From assembly GCA_963070105.1 (NCBI GenBank), contig OY718805.1, positions 4,832,001-4,896,000 of the forward strand: a DNA stretch of 64,000 nucleotides. The letters run 5' to 3'. Below are positions 1 through 18,570 of this stretch, in pieces; the first letter of the stretch is position 1, and every line of letters begins with the position of its first letter. The stretch comes from Litomosoides sigmodontis (lineage: Eukaryota > Nematoda > Chromadorea > Rhabditida > Onchocercidae). The notes beneath the pieces were generated by a model, which did no database searches, was not told the origin of the DNA, and was given only the letters and a program-made list of their open reading frames with translations. Made by a program: the position numbers and the translations under genes.

Positions 1-192
1 AACACTCTGATTGTATCAGTTACTACGGAAACTGCCTTGTACGACTTTTCGAGAAGATAAACGTAAGATGTGACCTTACGCTGAATAATTTATTTTAATG
101 TAAGCTTTATTGGAGGAAAACTTTGAGCGATAATAGCTGAAAAATTTTAAAGATTTAAAACAGCGATGGAGCTGACTCTTTATAGCTGTTGT

Positions 193-312
193 AAAGATGG
201 TAATTAAAAAAAAGAATTTGTTTTGATTTGTTTAGAAGCAGTGAGTATCGAAAAAGATGGTAATTAAAAAAAAGAATTTGTTTGGATTTGTTTAGAAGCA
301 GTGAGTATCGAA
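193..312. repeat. 60-bp tandem duplication (2 copies)
   Basis: A unit of 60 bases beginning AAAGATGGTAATT and ending GTGAGTATCGAA occurs twice head to tail (about 193-252 and 253-312) with one or two mismatches. No coding content is seen. It looks like a recent local duplication. Confidence 0.9.
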
Positions 313-701
313 TAAAGCTTGTGTAATATCATTCATGTGAGATACAATGGAATAGGAAGAGGTCAACAACTTCCGTCATGTAAGTAGAGAATTCTCTCAC
401 CGATTTCGTGATATTTCATCGTTGAAATTAACTTTTTTTCAAACATGAAATATGCTAAAAATTTTTCGTTTAAAATGGGAAAATGACGTCAATTTATCGA
501 ACTGACTGCGATACTAAACTCACGCGGCGGAAGTTTCCCAGGAAGAAAGTATGAAAAACCTTTCTATTTTTCTGGAAGCTTTCCACCGAAATCTAAGGAG
601 CCAGAAATTTGCTTCCTTTTCAGACCTTGTCAAAACTTTTCCTAATCCTTCCATCTGCTTACTTCTAGCACTTAACTTCTTTTGTCATTAGTCCTAACTT
701 T

Positions 702-751
702 GCACAGGAAACAATTCAGTTTTTTTCAAAAGCACAGGAAACAATTCAGTT
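702..751. repeat. Short direct repeat, 30-base period
   Basis: The 20-mer GCACAGGAAACAATTCAGTT is present at about 702-721 and again at about 732-751, separated by a T/A-rich spacer. No gene is associated with it. Confidence 0.85.
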
Positions 752-1596
752 CCTATCTTTTCTTCTTTCTTCCTTGCACTGCTGAAAACACAGCTAATCT
801 CCTCATGGGGATGCTATTTCCAACACGTACTTGAAAAAACGATACCTTGAAATGGAAATCCCGTCTGGGTAACGTGACGGTTGAAGGAGTGGTACAGCCA
901 GGTACCACATTTGTTTTCCATTTCATACCACTTTCAACCACAGCACTAATACTGGTGGAACACGATGGTAGAGCTGAGTTGCTCGTCGCGGTAAATTCGA
1001 TACTATTTCTCCCACTTCTGCTGCTGTTGTTGTTGTTGTTGTTATTGTCGTTGTTACTGTCATTGCTGTTATCGGTCACTCCATCGTTAACATTGTAATT
1101 GTTATAAAAAGTCATTGTCATTGCCACTTCCCAATTTATGATTTATAATTGAAGCTTTAGATGAAATAAATTAATCTGCAAAATGCGTGACTTGAAATTT
1201 GGTTTCAATTAAAAAATGCTTGCAAAACTTCCGAATTGGTGCGAAGGTGTTGGCAGAATTTCATAAAGTGCGAACAGAAAAGTTTCAGAATGCTGGTAAA
1301 GTCGTGTGACAATTGCAGCTGCAACAAGAATGATCATCTTTTATGCCGCGTAATATCACGCTAATTTTAAGAATATAAACATATGAACAGTAAATTGACT
1401 AGAAAATAAGAAATAAGTGAGAAGAAACAGTTCAACATTACTGTATTGCTTTCACAAATAGATCCATCAAAACAATTTATGGTTAAAATTTTAAAGGGCT
1501 TAGCATCAAAAAGTTATGAGTGAGAAAGAGAGAAGGCTTATGGGATAGAATTACAATTAAAAATAGAAATTGCACGGAACTTTATTGAACAGTAAT

Positions 1597-7054
<5,458 letters not shown>

Positions 7055-7188
7055 CTAGTCCATAATTTTCATGGCATGCTTATCAAAAATTATTCGTTCG
7101 ATAATTTTTCCGACATTTACTTCGCCTTTCACGGTGCTGCCAAAGACCATAAAATTGCGGATTGCACTTTCAGTCGGTCTAAATGCAG
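7055..7188 (-). other. Orphan exon-like segment
   Basis: On the minus strand a good 3' splice site (a T-rich tract ending TTACTAACAG) precedes 43 open codons ending in TAG. The reading (...RPTESAIRNFMVFG..., ...GKIIERIIFDKHAMKIMD) is compositionally protein-like and starts in phase 1. No upstream partner exon with a matching donor was found before CstF-50, which ends at 8965 on the same strand. It may be the last exon of an unrecognised gene, a decayed gene fragment, or chance. Confidence 0.25.
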
Positions 7189-8964
7189 CTGTTAGTAATT
7201 TTTTTAGAAAAAAATTCTTGTGATTGAACTTTGATTTGTAAAAGAGAAGGAAAGGAAAATGCAAAAATAAATTTTTGTACAACTGCTCACAAATCGTTAC
7301 CAAGAATTACAAAACATCAGCTAAGAATATGTACTGGAAAGAATGAGATGGAAAAGGGAAAAACTCAAATTCACAATTTAATATTTTAAAAATGAAACTG
7401 ATCGGCAGGATTATTTCAGTATTACAATCTGTTCCGAAGGAAGGATCTGGAAACATTTCAATTTCCCGAATCATACAAAACAATTTGTTTGAAAAAAGGA
7501 ATATTTAGGAAATTCTGAGCAAGAAAAATATTTTTTTCCTTCTACTTCTCTAATACCAGCACTCTGGAGCTACCGAACTGATTCTGCAAAACGTGAGAGT
7601 AAGCCCTCATTGTCTTACGGATTTGGTAAGTTCCAGGAAATAAAGCAGTAAAAGAACCTTCATCACTAGATGGTCACTAGCCCGGGATGCTGATGACTAA
7701 CAAATTACCAATTAAGTCTATATATTCATTTCACACTAAATGCGTCCAGAAATCATACTGGCACAACAGTACAGTGCAATCACTTCCCAACAAACTCTTA
7801 TCTATTCCCTTAACTCTTTTAGTCCTCGGAAGCAAAACCGTCTCTTGACAATTCCGTTTAATTCGACACGCTTACGAAATCTTTATTTAAGAATAATAAT
7901 CCCCTGCTAATAACCAGCATAACCAACCATGCAAAAATCGGAGATTGTATTCAAGAAGATATCACGTCACATCAAATCCATGTTAAAGAAATAACACTGA
8001 CGTCAAGAGGAGAAAAAGCTATCGCTAACAAAAGATTATTTAATCAACCGATTCAGTCTAGTTTACAAAATCATTCGAATGGTTGTTTATAAACAAAACA
8101 ATCAAATCGAAAACAATGACAGTGAAATGCATCATATTGATAGATTCCTTCAAAAAAAAAACATCAAACGTCATGCAACGTTAACACCACTTCCCACTAA
8201 TGTGAAGCATCATTTGCGGATCGGTAAGTGCAACAATCATTTATTAAAATACGCACACTTTCAATGGGTGTATGGAAGAATTCTTGAAAGCTGTAATGGA
8301 ACAAGCTGCATGCAGAAAATATTGCAGGAAATATACAGCCAAATCACTAGTTAAATCGGTGAATTACTACTGGCGAAGTTAAGTTCAGGACAGTTATATA
8401 GATCTCATACTCGCTTACGCTTAGGAAAACACTGAAAATATCGTGTACTCCAGAAGTTTGCTGCAAATTAGCTATAAAGGATACTGGTTTTTTTTTGTTT
8501 CAAAGTTACTGAATTTATAATGTATGACGGAAAGTCTATAAAGGAAAGTTTTTACATATTACAGACATAAAAAATGGGCAAAATTATCACAGGTGAAAGC
8601 TACAGCTTAAATATAAGTAATAAGTCATAAAGATTAGAAATAGGATCCCAATTAACATTAATTTTAATGCTTAAATGGATAATCAATAATTCCAATTAAA
8701 AAATGTAATAAATGGCACAAAAATTTACCACACGAAGTAAAAAATTTTAAGATCTAAATTTAAATGTTTGAATTTTGATAACCAAAAATGTCACAAACTG
8801 ATATAAATCAAGGGCTCCTGTTCATAAAAAAAACGTTTTTTTTCATCGATTTGATTTCAATGAAGTTTTTGAGCACATATTAGTGCCAAACGTTTTCAAA
8901 AAAAGTAAAAAATAGCGACAACTCACTAAAATTCAAAACCATTAAAATAAATTTAAATCATAAT
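7189..8964. other. No supportable gene
   Basis: A 91-codon plus-strand open frame (8079-8354) is Asn/His/Lys-rich and has no recognisable domain. It contains a donor-like GTAAGTG at about 8224, but no following exon could be tied to it. The rest is AT-rich and presumably includes the 3' UTR of CstF-50 just below 8965. Confidence 0.5.
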
Positions 8965-11914
8965 TTACGTCAGTTTTTTATACCAGAATCGAGCTCTAAA
9001 ATCATCACTGCCTGTAATAAATGCTGGCATTGTTGGGGAATGCCTAAACGTCCTCGTTGCTGCTGTATGTCCTGAAAGTGATTACATACGTCATAAAAAT
9101 TATGAACAAAACGAATCAAAATTTTGATAGCTAAACAAACCATAGTTGTATTGAAAAGAAATAAACTACCAAGAGCCAGAAGCCTCTTCCTATCGGAGTT
9201 GCGAGCATCCCATGAACAAAGACTACCTGATTTCTCATCCGGGAACAGCACTGCAAAAATTATGTGAAATTTTCAAAAAAAAAAAAACATAAAAATCACA
9301 ACATGACTGAAATATGGAAAAATAATGTTTGAAAAAAAATCAGAAAGATTTTAAAAAACATTAAAGAAGAATCCGAACCATAATCTTCATTGTGATTGAA
9401 AGATGCTTGTATTGGGTACTCCTGCACGCCCGTAGCGCCAGCTCCAGTATATGCTATAAGACATCTGTTTGTTGATAGTTCCCAAAGTTTGACGATACTG
9501 TCTAAGCCACTGGTTAATATATACTGCAAACCAACAGATAATCTTCGAAATAAATATTACATTCCAAAATGATCTAAAATTGTACTTTCAAATAAAACTA
9601 CGAATTATAACGCTTAGTTAGAATGACGACTGACTGACATGGGAACCTGCTACATCTATGAAAAAAAAGAATTACCTCATAAATTTGAATGAAAAAAAGT
9701 GGATCGTGATCTAGAAAAATAACATGGTAAATTCGAAGAACTAAAATTTGTAATTTACTTTTCCATTTCTTGTAAAAGTGGCACTGCATATTTGAGCACC
9801 ATCATGAGCTCTTTGAAATGTTTCAATACAACGATTTGAAATTCCATCCCAGACTTTCACATCTCCATCTTTTGAACCTGTCACATAGAGTCGAGCATTT
9901 TCTGAATAATTCACCTGGAATAGACCATGAATTATTCTTTGTCTTCATAAGACACTTTTTTCAGAAATAAATTAATTGTAAATTTGTTTCATAGAAGTAG
10001 AATTCTAGACGAAGTAACATCTCATTCAAAAAAAAAAAATAAAAATGAATAAAACTAACATCCATAATAGTGTCACGATGCTGATCCGTAGGAACACTAC
10101 ATACATAGCATTGCTGCGTTTCAATGTTGTATAAACGCAAAGTCGGATGGGTGGTTGCTACTAGTAAAAATTCACCAGCTGGATGGAAGGAAAGTGCTCG
10201 AACTGGTTCCACTTCCTTAAAAACATGTTATTTTTTGTTTCCTAAAATTCATAAACGAAATATGATATCACACATACCAATTGGGGATTTCGTTAATCAT
10301 TCAGTGAAATAAGGTAAGGCTACTATGAAAAACAGTGATTAAAAAGTCAAATTAAACAGACCAAAACAAAAGAAAGAAAATTGCAGAATAAAGCAGAAAC
10401 TAACAAAAATGGTTTTCATAGCCCGCTTTACTGCAGTTTTCGAAAAATCAAACATTTTCACAGTAAAATCATTTGCTCCAGAGACAATGATCTGCTCCCG
10501 CGGATGAAAAGCAAGACAGTTAACTTCCTATCAAAAAAATAAATATGAACATAAAACATATTTTGAACAACATATGTGGTTCCATAAACAGCTGCAAACC
10601 CATACTCTCTTATAGAATAAAAATACTTTAAGGATTAATAATTCCCGGAAATCTTTGAAAGGAATATGGAAATGTAAACACAGAAAAAACTATTATTTTT
10701 ATACAAAGGTAGTTTAAAAAACTTACATCAATGTGATCATAAAGAGTCCGAATAATGGGATGCTGTGCATCGGGCCCATTTTCAGTTAAACTTACTTCTC
10801 CTCTAAAATATGTAAATCAACAATAGCAGGTCAACACTTACATGTATGAGGTAAATGGACATTTTGTAAATAAGATTAAAAACTTAAAAAACATGAGTAA
10901 AAGAGATTTTTCAATAAAAATAGAAAAAATATGTTAATATCAAAGCAATATTAATCACTGTTACATTTGTTCTGAATTAAAGAACCACACCTAACTTCAC
11001 GAGCAATAATTTTTTCAACATCCATAATCTTAATTGAACAATCTGCAGAGCCTGTTGCTAACAATGTTCCTGAAGCAATAACAACATTGTCGATAAATGA
11101 AGATTATCATAGGCAGAGCTTAGCTATTGGATCCAGTTTAAAGCAATGTTGTAGAGACATAAAATTAAATTCCTCGGTAAATTATGGCACAATCCCTAAG
11201 CGAGAGAAATAAAGAAAATAAGAAAGCCATAAATATTTTTGTACCATCAGAATTGAATGCCGATGCACGACATGGTGACTTGTGAGCTGTGAGATAAATT
11301 GTTTCATACATGCTCGGCTCCGGCGATGTTGGCTCAATGTCTGCATCATATTCTAAGTCAAGACCTGAGGATATATCCATCTAAAACTAATTATTGTTAC
11401 TGGACCTTTAGAGATGTCGATACTTTCTAGCATCATACAGTTTCACGGTATTAAGAACCTCTACTCGACTTACATGTATAATACCATCTTTCTCCTTCGG
11501 GTCGGGTTCATCAACGAACTGCTTCGCCATGGAGACCAATCGAAAAAGTTTATCAGATGGTGGAGGCGGTTGTGCTGAGCAACCGATTGCAGATGCCAAA
11601 TTCAAAGCCAACTGTTGATGACCATCATAGAAAAGCTGTCTACAGAAAAGAAGGCGAGAGTAATCATAAGTTAGCAAAAAATGAAAAACATAAGATGAAA
11701 ACGACCATCACAAACTACTACGTTGAACTCAGTGTCATATATTTTGTTTTTTGTGAAAAATCGTAACAAGCTAACTTCTTCAAACTTTCATACTTAAAAT
11801 GTCATGTCAGTCCTTTAGATAAAATAACTTAAAACAGTGGAAGCGAATGTTAACAATAACTTACCCGATAATAAGTCGGTACATGTAGTCACGATCCTTA
11901 ATGTCCGGCTTCAT
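8965..11914 (-). CDS. CSTF1: Cleavage stimulation factor subunit 1 (CstF-50)
   Basis: WD40 subunit of the CstF complex, which binds the GU-rich element downstream of poly(A) sites during nuclear mRNA 3'-end cleavage. Eleven exons with closing phases: 11914-11865, 11639-11474, 11380-11245, 11069-10991, 10802-10727, 10527-10405, 10215-10060, 9914-9759, 9523-9379, 9250-9170, 9071-8965; 424 residues against 431 in human. The N-terminal dimerisation region (residues 1 to about 75, with [15 protein letters not shown]) is followed by [16 protein letters not shown] and [14 protein letters not shown], both close to human CstF-50. WD repeats fill the rest, for example [39 protein letters not shown] and [14 protein letters not shown], and the end reads [13 protein letters not shown]. 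The start ATG (CAT at 11912-11914) opens the only in-frame first exon. It is divergent from the HSPBP1-like gene 725 bases away. Confidence 0.95.
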
Positions 11915-12639
11915 GGTAACTATTTTTCTGAAATAATTTCAATCGACGGTTGTAGCAGTCATTCATGCATCGATCATGTTATATTTCAAAGCACTGCTAA
12001 AATAAACCTGCTTGAACCAGGGATTCCACTTTTACCATTCGAAATTGAACTGAAGCTAAAGGACTTATTTAGTGGAAGAAAACAACGAGAACTCAGGCAA
12101 ATATGGCTCAGGCATCTACAACTCTCCAGACCTCAATTATAATTATACGTAACAGAGAAGTCCTTCATTAACAAAAAACAAATTCGTAAACACGTAAGCG
12201 GAAAGATCGCCAAAAGAAACAGTTACGATAATGTGTTGATACTAAAAAAGGGTTTCAACCAGGAAAACCGGGTAAGTGAAATGCGACCAAAGTAAATGAG
12301 ATGACATGCAAAAGATTTGAAGGTTTGGGTTTACTTTGCTACCAAATGTTCGTCTTTTTACATAACTGGTAGGAATCTCAGTCCTGCGTTTACCTTTAAA
12401 CGTGAGGTTCTTTGTCTGCTTTTATTGATAATTGTTGTTGGTAGCTTTTATAGCAATAATATTAATTATTAATATATTGAGGCGGAACTTTAGAAGATTA
12501 GTTGGTGAGTCTAAAGTAAGAAGGTTCACGTAGGCAACAACTGCTCTGCAATTTTATCTGATTTAAATTTTGTAAAGAAAATGTTTTAATTATTACATTG
12601 CTCTAATTAGAATTGATATTTGCTAATATCAGCTAAAGT
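11915..12639. promoter_or_regulatory. Divergent intergenic region (CstF-50 / HSPBP1)
   Basis: 725 bases between the two start codons of head-to-head genes. It must hold both 5' UTRs and both promoters, or one bidirectional promoter. I see no clear TATA box, and a plus-strand open frame here (11837-12142) overlaps CstF-50 exon 1 in antisense and looks spurious. The assignment rests on position only. Confidence 0.5.
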
Positions 12640-14900
12640 ATGGGTGAACAAAACATTACACCACCTCAGTGCTGGTCCAGATTGCTCTGTTTAGCACAGT
12701 CCGCAAATGGTGGAAGTAGTGGCGGACCAAATCAACTCATGTCTAAACAAGTAATGTGAATTTGTAATTTTTCACTGTCTTATAATTCATATATGTAGTG
12801 CACAGAACTCTTCAATTTTACTTAGTTGGTTAATGGCAGTGGAGGTTTTCAGGATCAAAAATTTGTCGAAAACGCTATGGTTGAAGCTGTGCACTCAACG
12901 AATCCCGTAAAACATATGCTAAAAAATATCGAGCAACTGAAACTGGTCCCTAAAACTAAAAGTGAAATTGGTAACATTACAGAAATTGTAGATAATCTAG
13001 AAGAACTGGTTTGCGATATCGATTGCGCTGCTGATTTCTGCAAGTTGGGTGGTCTTGTTGAAGTAATTAGACTTTTGGTGAGTTTTTAAGCCTTAATATT
13101 CGTAGCTAGGTTTGATCCATATATCTGGCTTGAATGGATGAAATTATAATATCTAGCATAATTATTTATTGCTACTTTCAGAAAAGTGATTGTGATTCAG
13201 TACGTTATGAGGTAGCTCGGTTAATACAATCATTAACACAAAATAATCCTAATGTTCAAGATTTCGTGCTGGAGACCGATTTATTACCTTCTTTGCTAAA
13301 TATTCTGGAAGAAACTAATGCATCTGAGGTTTCTTTCAGTTATTTAATTCCTTTCTCAGTCAGATTGCAGCTTAGTTTTCTAGAGGAAGCGGATTTTAAC
13401 CTTTGAGATTTTAAGTTTCAGTAAAATTAGTATTGTGATGATTTTTATTTGTTAGGATTAATGTTTAAAACAATCGAAATGCTTATCTGCAGGAATTGCT
13501 GGTGAAGGCTTTGAGCAGCTTATCTTCTATTGTTCGAGGACATAAAAAGGCATTCAGGCAGATATTTAATTATTTGGTTTTTCTGAATTTTCTAGAACAG
13601 ACTGCAGTATCAGTTATGTGTCATAAGCCACAGGTTAAAAACTATTGTAGACCTTACTGTGACCTGAATCTTTCTGCTGCCAAAAATTCGAGTATACTTG
13701 AAAACTTTTATGATTTTCAGTCAATTCAATCAACAAAAAGGTTTAGAAACAATCGAGAATGTATTCCGGAAAGCAATAGATATGCATTATTCTAAGCTAT
13801 CCAACAAAGTAGTTCTAATTATAACAAGTATAGCAGTCAGTCTTGGATCTGGTATCATTTGAATTTATTTCATTTGGCTACTCTTTATCCATTATGTTCT
13901 TCGGGTTTCCACTGTTTCATCTTTTTGCATATTTTGAGAACTGGTTCTTGGAATACTACTGTTCAATTTATATTATTTGATTTTTATGGATTGTGTTGAT
14001 GATAGCTTCTTCATTTAATGTTTTCCTTTACTTCAACTGCGCAATAATTAGTACTCTAAGATATAGTATAAGCTCACACCCTTTAAGCACGACGTAGCAC
14101 TGCGTACCAGCTTCTTAACTAGTTATTCTGTATGGTTAGGTTTGGAAAATTCTTTGATAATTTTCGGTTTTAGGTTTGATATTTTACCAACATTATATTG
14201 CAGAAAATAATGTTGACATATTGTAATATTGCAAAAAAAAAATCACCATTTTTATAGATGTAAAGCAGTACAATATTCTACCCATTTTATTTCGCATGGC
14301 GCTGCAGCTAACACCAGATAGCGTAGGATGCTCGTATTTTCTTGATTATCTACTGAATAATATTGTGTATAAGGAAGAAGACAACAATGGCCTCAAGAGT
14401 GATGAACTTAAAGTGAACTTTATGGAACTTGATAATCATTCTAAGCAACACTTTTACGAATTCTTGAAAAGGCAGTTGGACTATGAGGAACATTTCTCTC
14501 ATGAGGTGTGTTTTCTAATTCCTATCCTTTCTTAAACTGTTCTATAACTAGTAGGTTTAGGGTAATGGAACATAACTTAGTGATGACTCAGCACTGCATA
14601 TTTCATTTCTGTTTCAACTGAATACGATTTTTTTAAAGCATTTACATCAAAAAAGGTAAGCATGTATCAGGGAAATAACTCAAATGAAAGGAAATGAACT
14701 TTCTTTGTTTTTAAATGCACATGATATTCTTTCAAACGGTCCACATGTTTCATTCAGATCATTCGTTTAATTTATTACTGCCGCACTTTGAAACATTTTA
14801 TCCTTTTGCTTCAATAGCTTTTTTTTACTTGCAGGGCTACCTAGAACGTATTGAGAAAATGAATGTGATGTTGAACGAACATGTGAAAATTTTCAAATGA
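12640..14900 (+). CDS. HSPBP1: HSPBP1/Fes1-type Hsp70 nucleotide-exchange factor
   Basis: Armadillo-like cofactor that releases ADP from cytosolic Hsp70. Exons 12640-12750, 12826-13077, 13182-13328, 13493-13557, 13721-13851, 14258-14505, 14835-14900 give 339 residues (human about 360). The similarity runs end to end: SRLLCLAQSANGG near the N-terminus; EELVCDIDCAADFCKLGG, the family's ENxDNAADFCxLGG region (about residues 105-122); VRYEVARLIQSLTQNNP; ELLVKALSSLSSIVRG; then QFNQQKGLETIENVFRKAI, DVKQYNILPILFRMALQLTP and a C-terminal helix GYLERIEKMNVMLNEH. The intron after 13557 is inferred to use a GC donor (CAG|GCAGAT), because only this join gives collinear similarity and the right phase. The alternative, reading on to a GT at about 13619, would insert about 20 unrelated residues. 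Confidence 0.92.
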
Positions 14901-15718
14901 GAAGTTTTGATATTAAGTAACTTATGATTCCTTCCACTCAGCTTTTTGAGTTCTTGATGAGTGTTATTTCAAATCTGTAGTTTTTTGTATGTGTAATTCA
15001 CAAGTAATAATAATAATATCACAATCCTTCCAGCAATACTTAAAATGTTTTTCCATTTCAAATTGAGATGTAGAATCATATAATGAACAAATACAGGATT
15101 AGGTCGAACTCTAGGTTTATTACACGTAAAAAACTGTAACTTCGAAACTTCCACTTTAACTACGAAATAATCTTCAATTATACGATGAACCTATGGCATA
15201 AGCAATTTAAATGCACTAACGAGTTACTAGCTGAATTCAACATGCTATTATAATAAGAAGTTATATACTATTTATTGAGGTTCTCTTGTCAATAATAACA
15301 TATGCGACAGTGCAACATAATTCCAATATAACAAAAACAACCGCCACAAAAGGCACTAAATTTAAGTGAACAGACCAAATAACTGTTAGAGCCGGAAAAG
15401 GTCCTAGATCCGAAAATTTTAAAGACTGCAGTCCTCAAAATTATGTAATCCACTTGAAAAAAAGAAACCTTAATAAAGCTTCAAAACCCTATATGAATAT
15501 TAAAAAACAGCAAAGAGTCCACTTATTTACGGAAAATAACGGCTAGCGATATGCATAAGTAACGGTTCCTTAGAGAAGATTTTAAAATCGTGCTAAGTAT
15601 AACTAAAAATCAAAAACCTTTACCGAAAGACCCCTTTATGTCACACAGTAAACTTGAAAGATCGCGGGGACAACTATCTGAAAGAAACGTCCATTTACTC
15701 TCCGATCATTCTTTTTTT
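14901..15718. other. Convergent 3' intergenic region
   Basis: Lies between the 3' ends of the HSPBP1-like gene (+) and the zinc-finger gene (-). It should contain both 3' UTRs. No further coding sequence recognised. Confidence 0.5.
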
Positions 15719-18203
15719 TCATATATCAGCAACAACGATATCCACGTCAGTTACACCATCCTTAGCGGCAATATGAATTTCATCTGAGACACTAACACAG
15801 CTAACACCGATTCCATCCGTAAATCCATTTGGAACGTTTCGGATGCTTACCAAGTGATAGCGCCTCAAATGAACAGCAAACGATGCGCGATTGCTGAATT
15901 TCCTGTTGCATGTCCCACAATCAAATGGAGCATCGTCTGCAACAAAGCATTTTGTCAAGTTTCAAAAATCTTATGGTTCATGAGACCACTATAACAATTG
16001 CTAAGTGGACCGAGCGCAAAATGTATACTCAATGCACACGGTTTCATTACGAACGGCGAGAATCCATAGCTGAGCATTGAAGATGCAAACATAATTTGCC
16101 AATGGCTGACTGAAAATCTGCATTTTAAGCTTATTCTTTATGAAATAGTAATCGATTCATGGATAATGAGAAATAAAAGCAATACGCCTAGATTTCCGGA
16201 CTTAAAATGGTATTCAATCAACAAATTCCTACAGTAAATGACAAAAGTTTACTGCTATGCATTGCCAACATGTGATCCTGAAGTTTTGAGGGACATGAGA
16301 AGCGCTGCGCACACTCCGAAATTTTGCAAGTATATTTTTTAAGCTTGACTCTTTCTCCATACTTTTTAAGATGCACACGATTCCAATGTCGCCGGGAATT
16401 ATAAATATCATAAAAAATCTTCCCACATTTTTGACATTCATATCCACCTTAAAAGGAAAAATTAGTAACTCTAAAAAATCATTACTCACCGGAAATCACT
16501 CGTAAAGCATGGAGAACTACTAGTTCAAAAATGAACAAGAAAACTCCATTTGAAACTATCCATTAAAAACAGAGCAATATTTTTTTATAAGAAAAAAAAT
16601 ACCTGTTTCAGCACAGCCGAGTGACACATTTTTAGACGCTGCTTGCTGCTTCATTTCCAAATCACCTGATTCGGCCAATACTTCGGAAAATTCCTTCTGG
16701 CAGATGTTTTTGGAATCATTATCATTAATTACCTTTCCAGGTTCAATGTCAGAACAGTTATCATTACAGTCATTTTTAGTTGCCGCTCCATCATGCTGTA
16801 GTGTGATGGAAAGCCGAATAGGCGCCTCTGCATTCTGTGGTGATCTTTTTAGTGAAGTTTCATTGCTAGTAAGTCCCTGCATCGTCTCCACCGCTTCAAT
16901 AAACCAACATATTAGAAAGCTTTAATTTGAACAAAACAATATAGTACTGCAAAAATAATCTTCAATATCCTAATTTAAAATGCTTCTGCAAGCTTCTTAT
17001 ATATACTTAAAAATGTATTTTAAATCATTATTGCAAATGTAAAAAAAGATTTCAGAGAATGGCATCCACCATTAAATTAAAAGCTGAGGATAATATTTGA
17101 ATAAAAACTACAGAGCTCCACTTTTTTCTAATTTGCACAAAAAAAAATAAAGATTTACTAAAAAATAGAGAATTCTCATTCCAACTACAAAAAACAAAAA
17201 AGCATCAAAACTCTGAGGGAGAGCAAGATTAAATATCACAGCAGGTCATGTATATTTTATTTTACTCCAAACTAATTTGATTACAACATACGCAAGAGGT
17301 TATTTTGGGTACCGATGCATTTGATCCGAGAAGAATCATTCACAAAAGTTGATCCCTCTGTTGCTGAAGAAAACATTTCTGTCAACAAATCTCCAGAAAT
17401 TTTGTTTTCTGGTTCCACCAAGATCTTATCATCTACAATCGGAGTACTCCGACTGCTACCACAATGAGTTTCCCTAATGTGCCGTCTCAATCTGCAAAGC
17501 GAATAATTTGAATCGTGTATATCAGCACGAAATTCTCAAGAAATCGCATGAATTTGTGAAATAATTCAATAATTAACATAAGCTCGACAAAGTTAACAGA
17601 GTTGCTTAAAAAAGTCTAAATCGATAATAAATGCACAAAAATCAGCAAAAAAAGTTTGTTATATATAACAGTTTACTGGAATGATTAAGGAGTAAGAAAA
17701 TTAATACACGAATAAAACTTTAACAGACCTGTTGTAAGCTACTGTTGCGTCACATCCATCAACTGTACAGCGAACGCCATTTTCATGACATTTGACAACA
17801 TGCTTCTTCAATTCCGCCTTGACGCTTGATGAATATGCGCATAAATGGCACTGATGTAGAATTTGGTGAGTATGGCGCATATGTGTGCGTAATTCATTGA
17901 AACGATTGAAACGTTCCGGACACAATTCGCAAGAATTCGCTACTAAAAAGCAACATATTGCTTAAAATTTTGGAAATTCAAAAAAGAATACAACACTAGC
18001 TCACTTACTTCTACTGAATTTCACAATGTTTGAAACTCAACTTTCGAAGTTCGAAACTTTGCAAAGAACTTACAAGAATGATTGGAATTGATATGAAGGC
18101 GCAATTTATTTGGAAAAGGAAATCTTGCACCACAGTTTGGGCAAGCGTGCTTCCTCTCCACTCGTTTTGCCGTCGCATTCCGACGCTTTACGACATCACT
18201 CAT
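15719..18203 (-). CDS. Seven-finger C2H2 zinc-finger protein
   Basis: Putative DNA-binding protein, target unknown. Model: 18203-18074, 17942-17729, 17491-17292, 16893-16603, 16447-16253, 15936-15719; phases close, 415 residues. Seven C2H2 fingers with linker H-x4-H: CPNCGARFPFPNKLRLH, CELCPERFNRFNELRTH, CHLCAYSSSVKAELKKH, CTVDGCDATVAYNR(R)LRRH, CQKCGKIFYDIYNSRRH, CKISECAQRFSCPSKLQDH and CGTCNRKFSNRASFAVH. Fingers 4 and 6 have C-x4-C spacing. Between fingers 4 and 5 is a long acidic, Ser/Asn-rich stretch (exons 3-4) likely to be disordered. An AG (TTTCAG) sits immediately before the ATG, so the message could be trans-spliced directly at the start codon, or further 5' exons may exist. The exon 3/4 junction (donor at 17291) and the tail after the last finger, where a GTAAGC donor is possible, are the least certain parts. 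Not assignable to a named family by eye. Confidence 0.8.
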
Positions 18204-18570
18204 CTGAAATGGATTTGTAGTTTAATCAGCCAAATACCACACTAAACAACTACATTTTCGAATTAGAAATAAGTTTGGAACTGAAACTTCGAGATGAAGA
18301 TGTAATGCGGACTGGTTTAAATGTTTATTAAACTATTCTATAAACATTAAGAAACACAACAGCAGAATAAGAGCAAAGTGCGAAATAACGTAATTCAAGA
18401 ATGAAGATAACGCATATGAACTAACACATAAAAATAGAAACCCATGTAGAAAAAGGAAGAGAACTTTTCAAATGTGAGAATAAGCTTAGAAGGACATGGA
18501 TTATCAATGAAGAAATATTAAGAGCCATACGACGTGCGTTACACAAATTATAGCCTTTACAGAAAGAGAT
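18204..18570. other. Gap between IL-17R-like and zinc-finger genes
   Basis: 367 bases between the stop of the upstream gene (18571) and the ATG of the downstream gene (18203) on the minus strand. No open frame of note. The distance is short enough for an intercistronic region of a nematode operon but also for a compact promoter. Confidence 0.4.

Noticed and set aside
484..491. Isolated TGACGTCA sites (484-491 and 7998-8005)
   Set aside because: No gene nearby that they could be tied to; chance occurrence is likely.
753..1127. Asn/Ser-rich 124-residue minus frame and its Leu-rich plus counterpart
   Set aside because: Driven by a short trinucleotide run at about 1017-1060; no splice structure or similarity.
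9970..10212. Intronic tails appended to the CstF-50 exon frames (for example [14 protein letters not shown])
   Set aside because: They are intron read-through beyond good GT donors; the spliced model is collinear with human CstF-50.
13558..13795. Continuous 99-codon frame in the HSPBP1-like gene
   Set aside because: The part after 13557 departs from the family, and the true continuation resumes in another frame at 13721.
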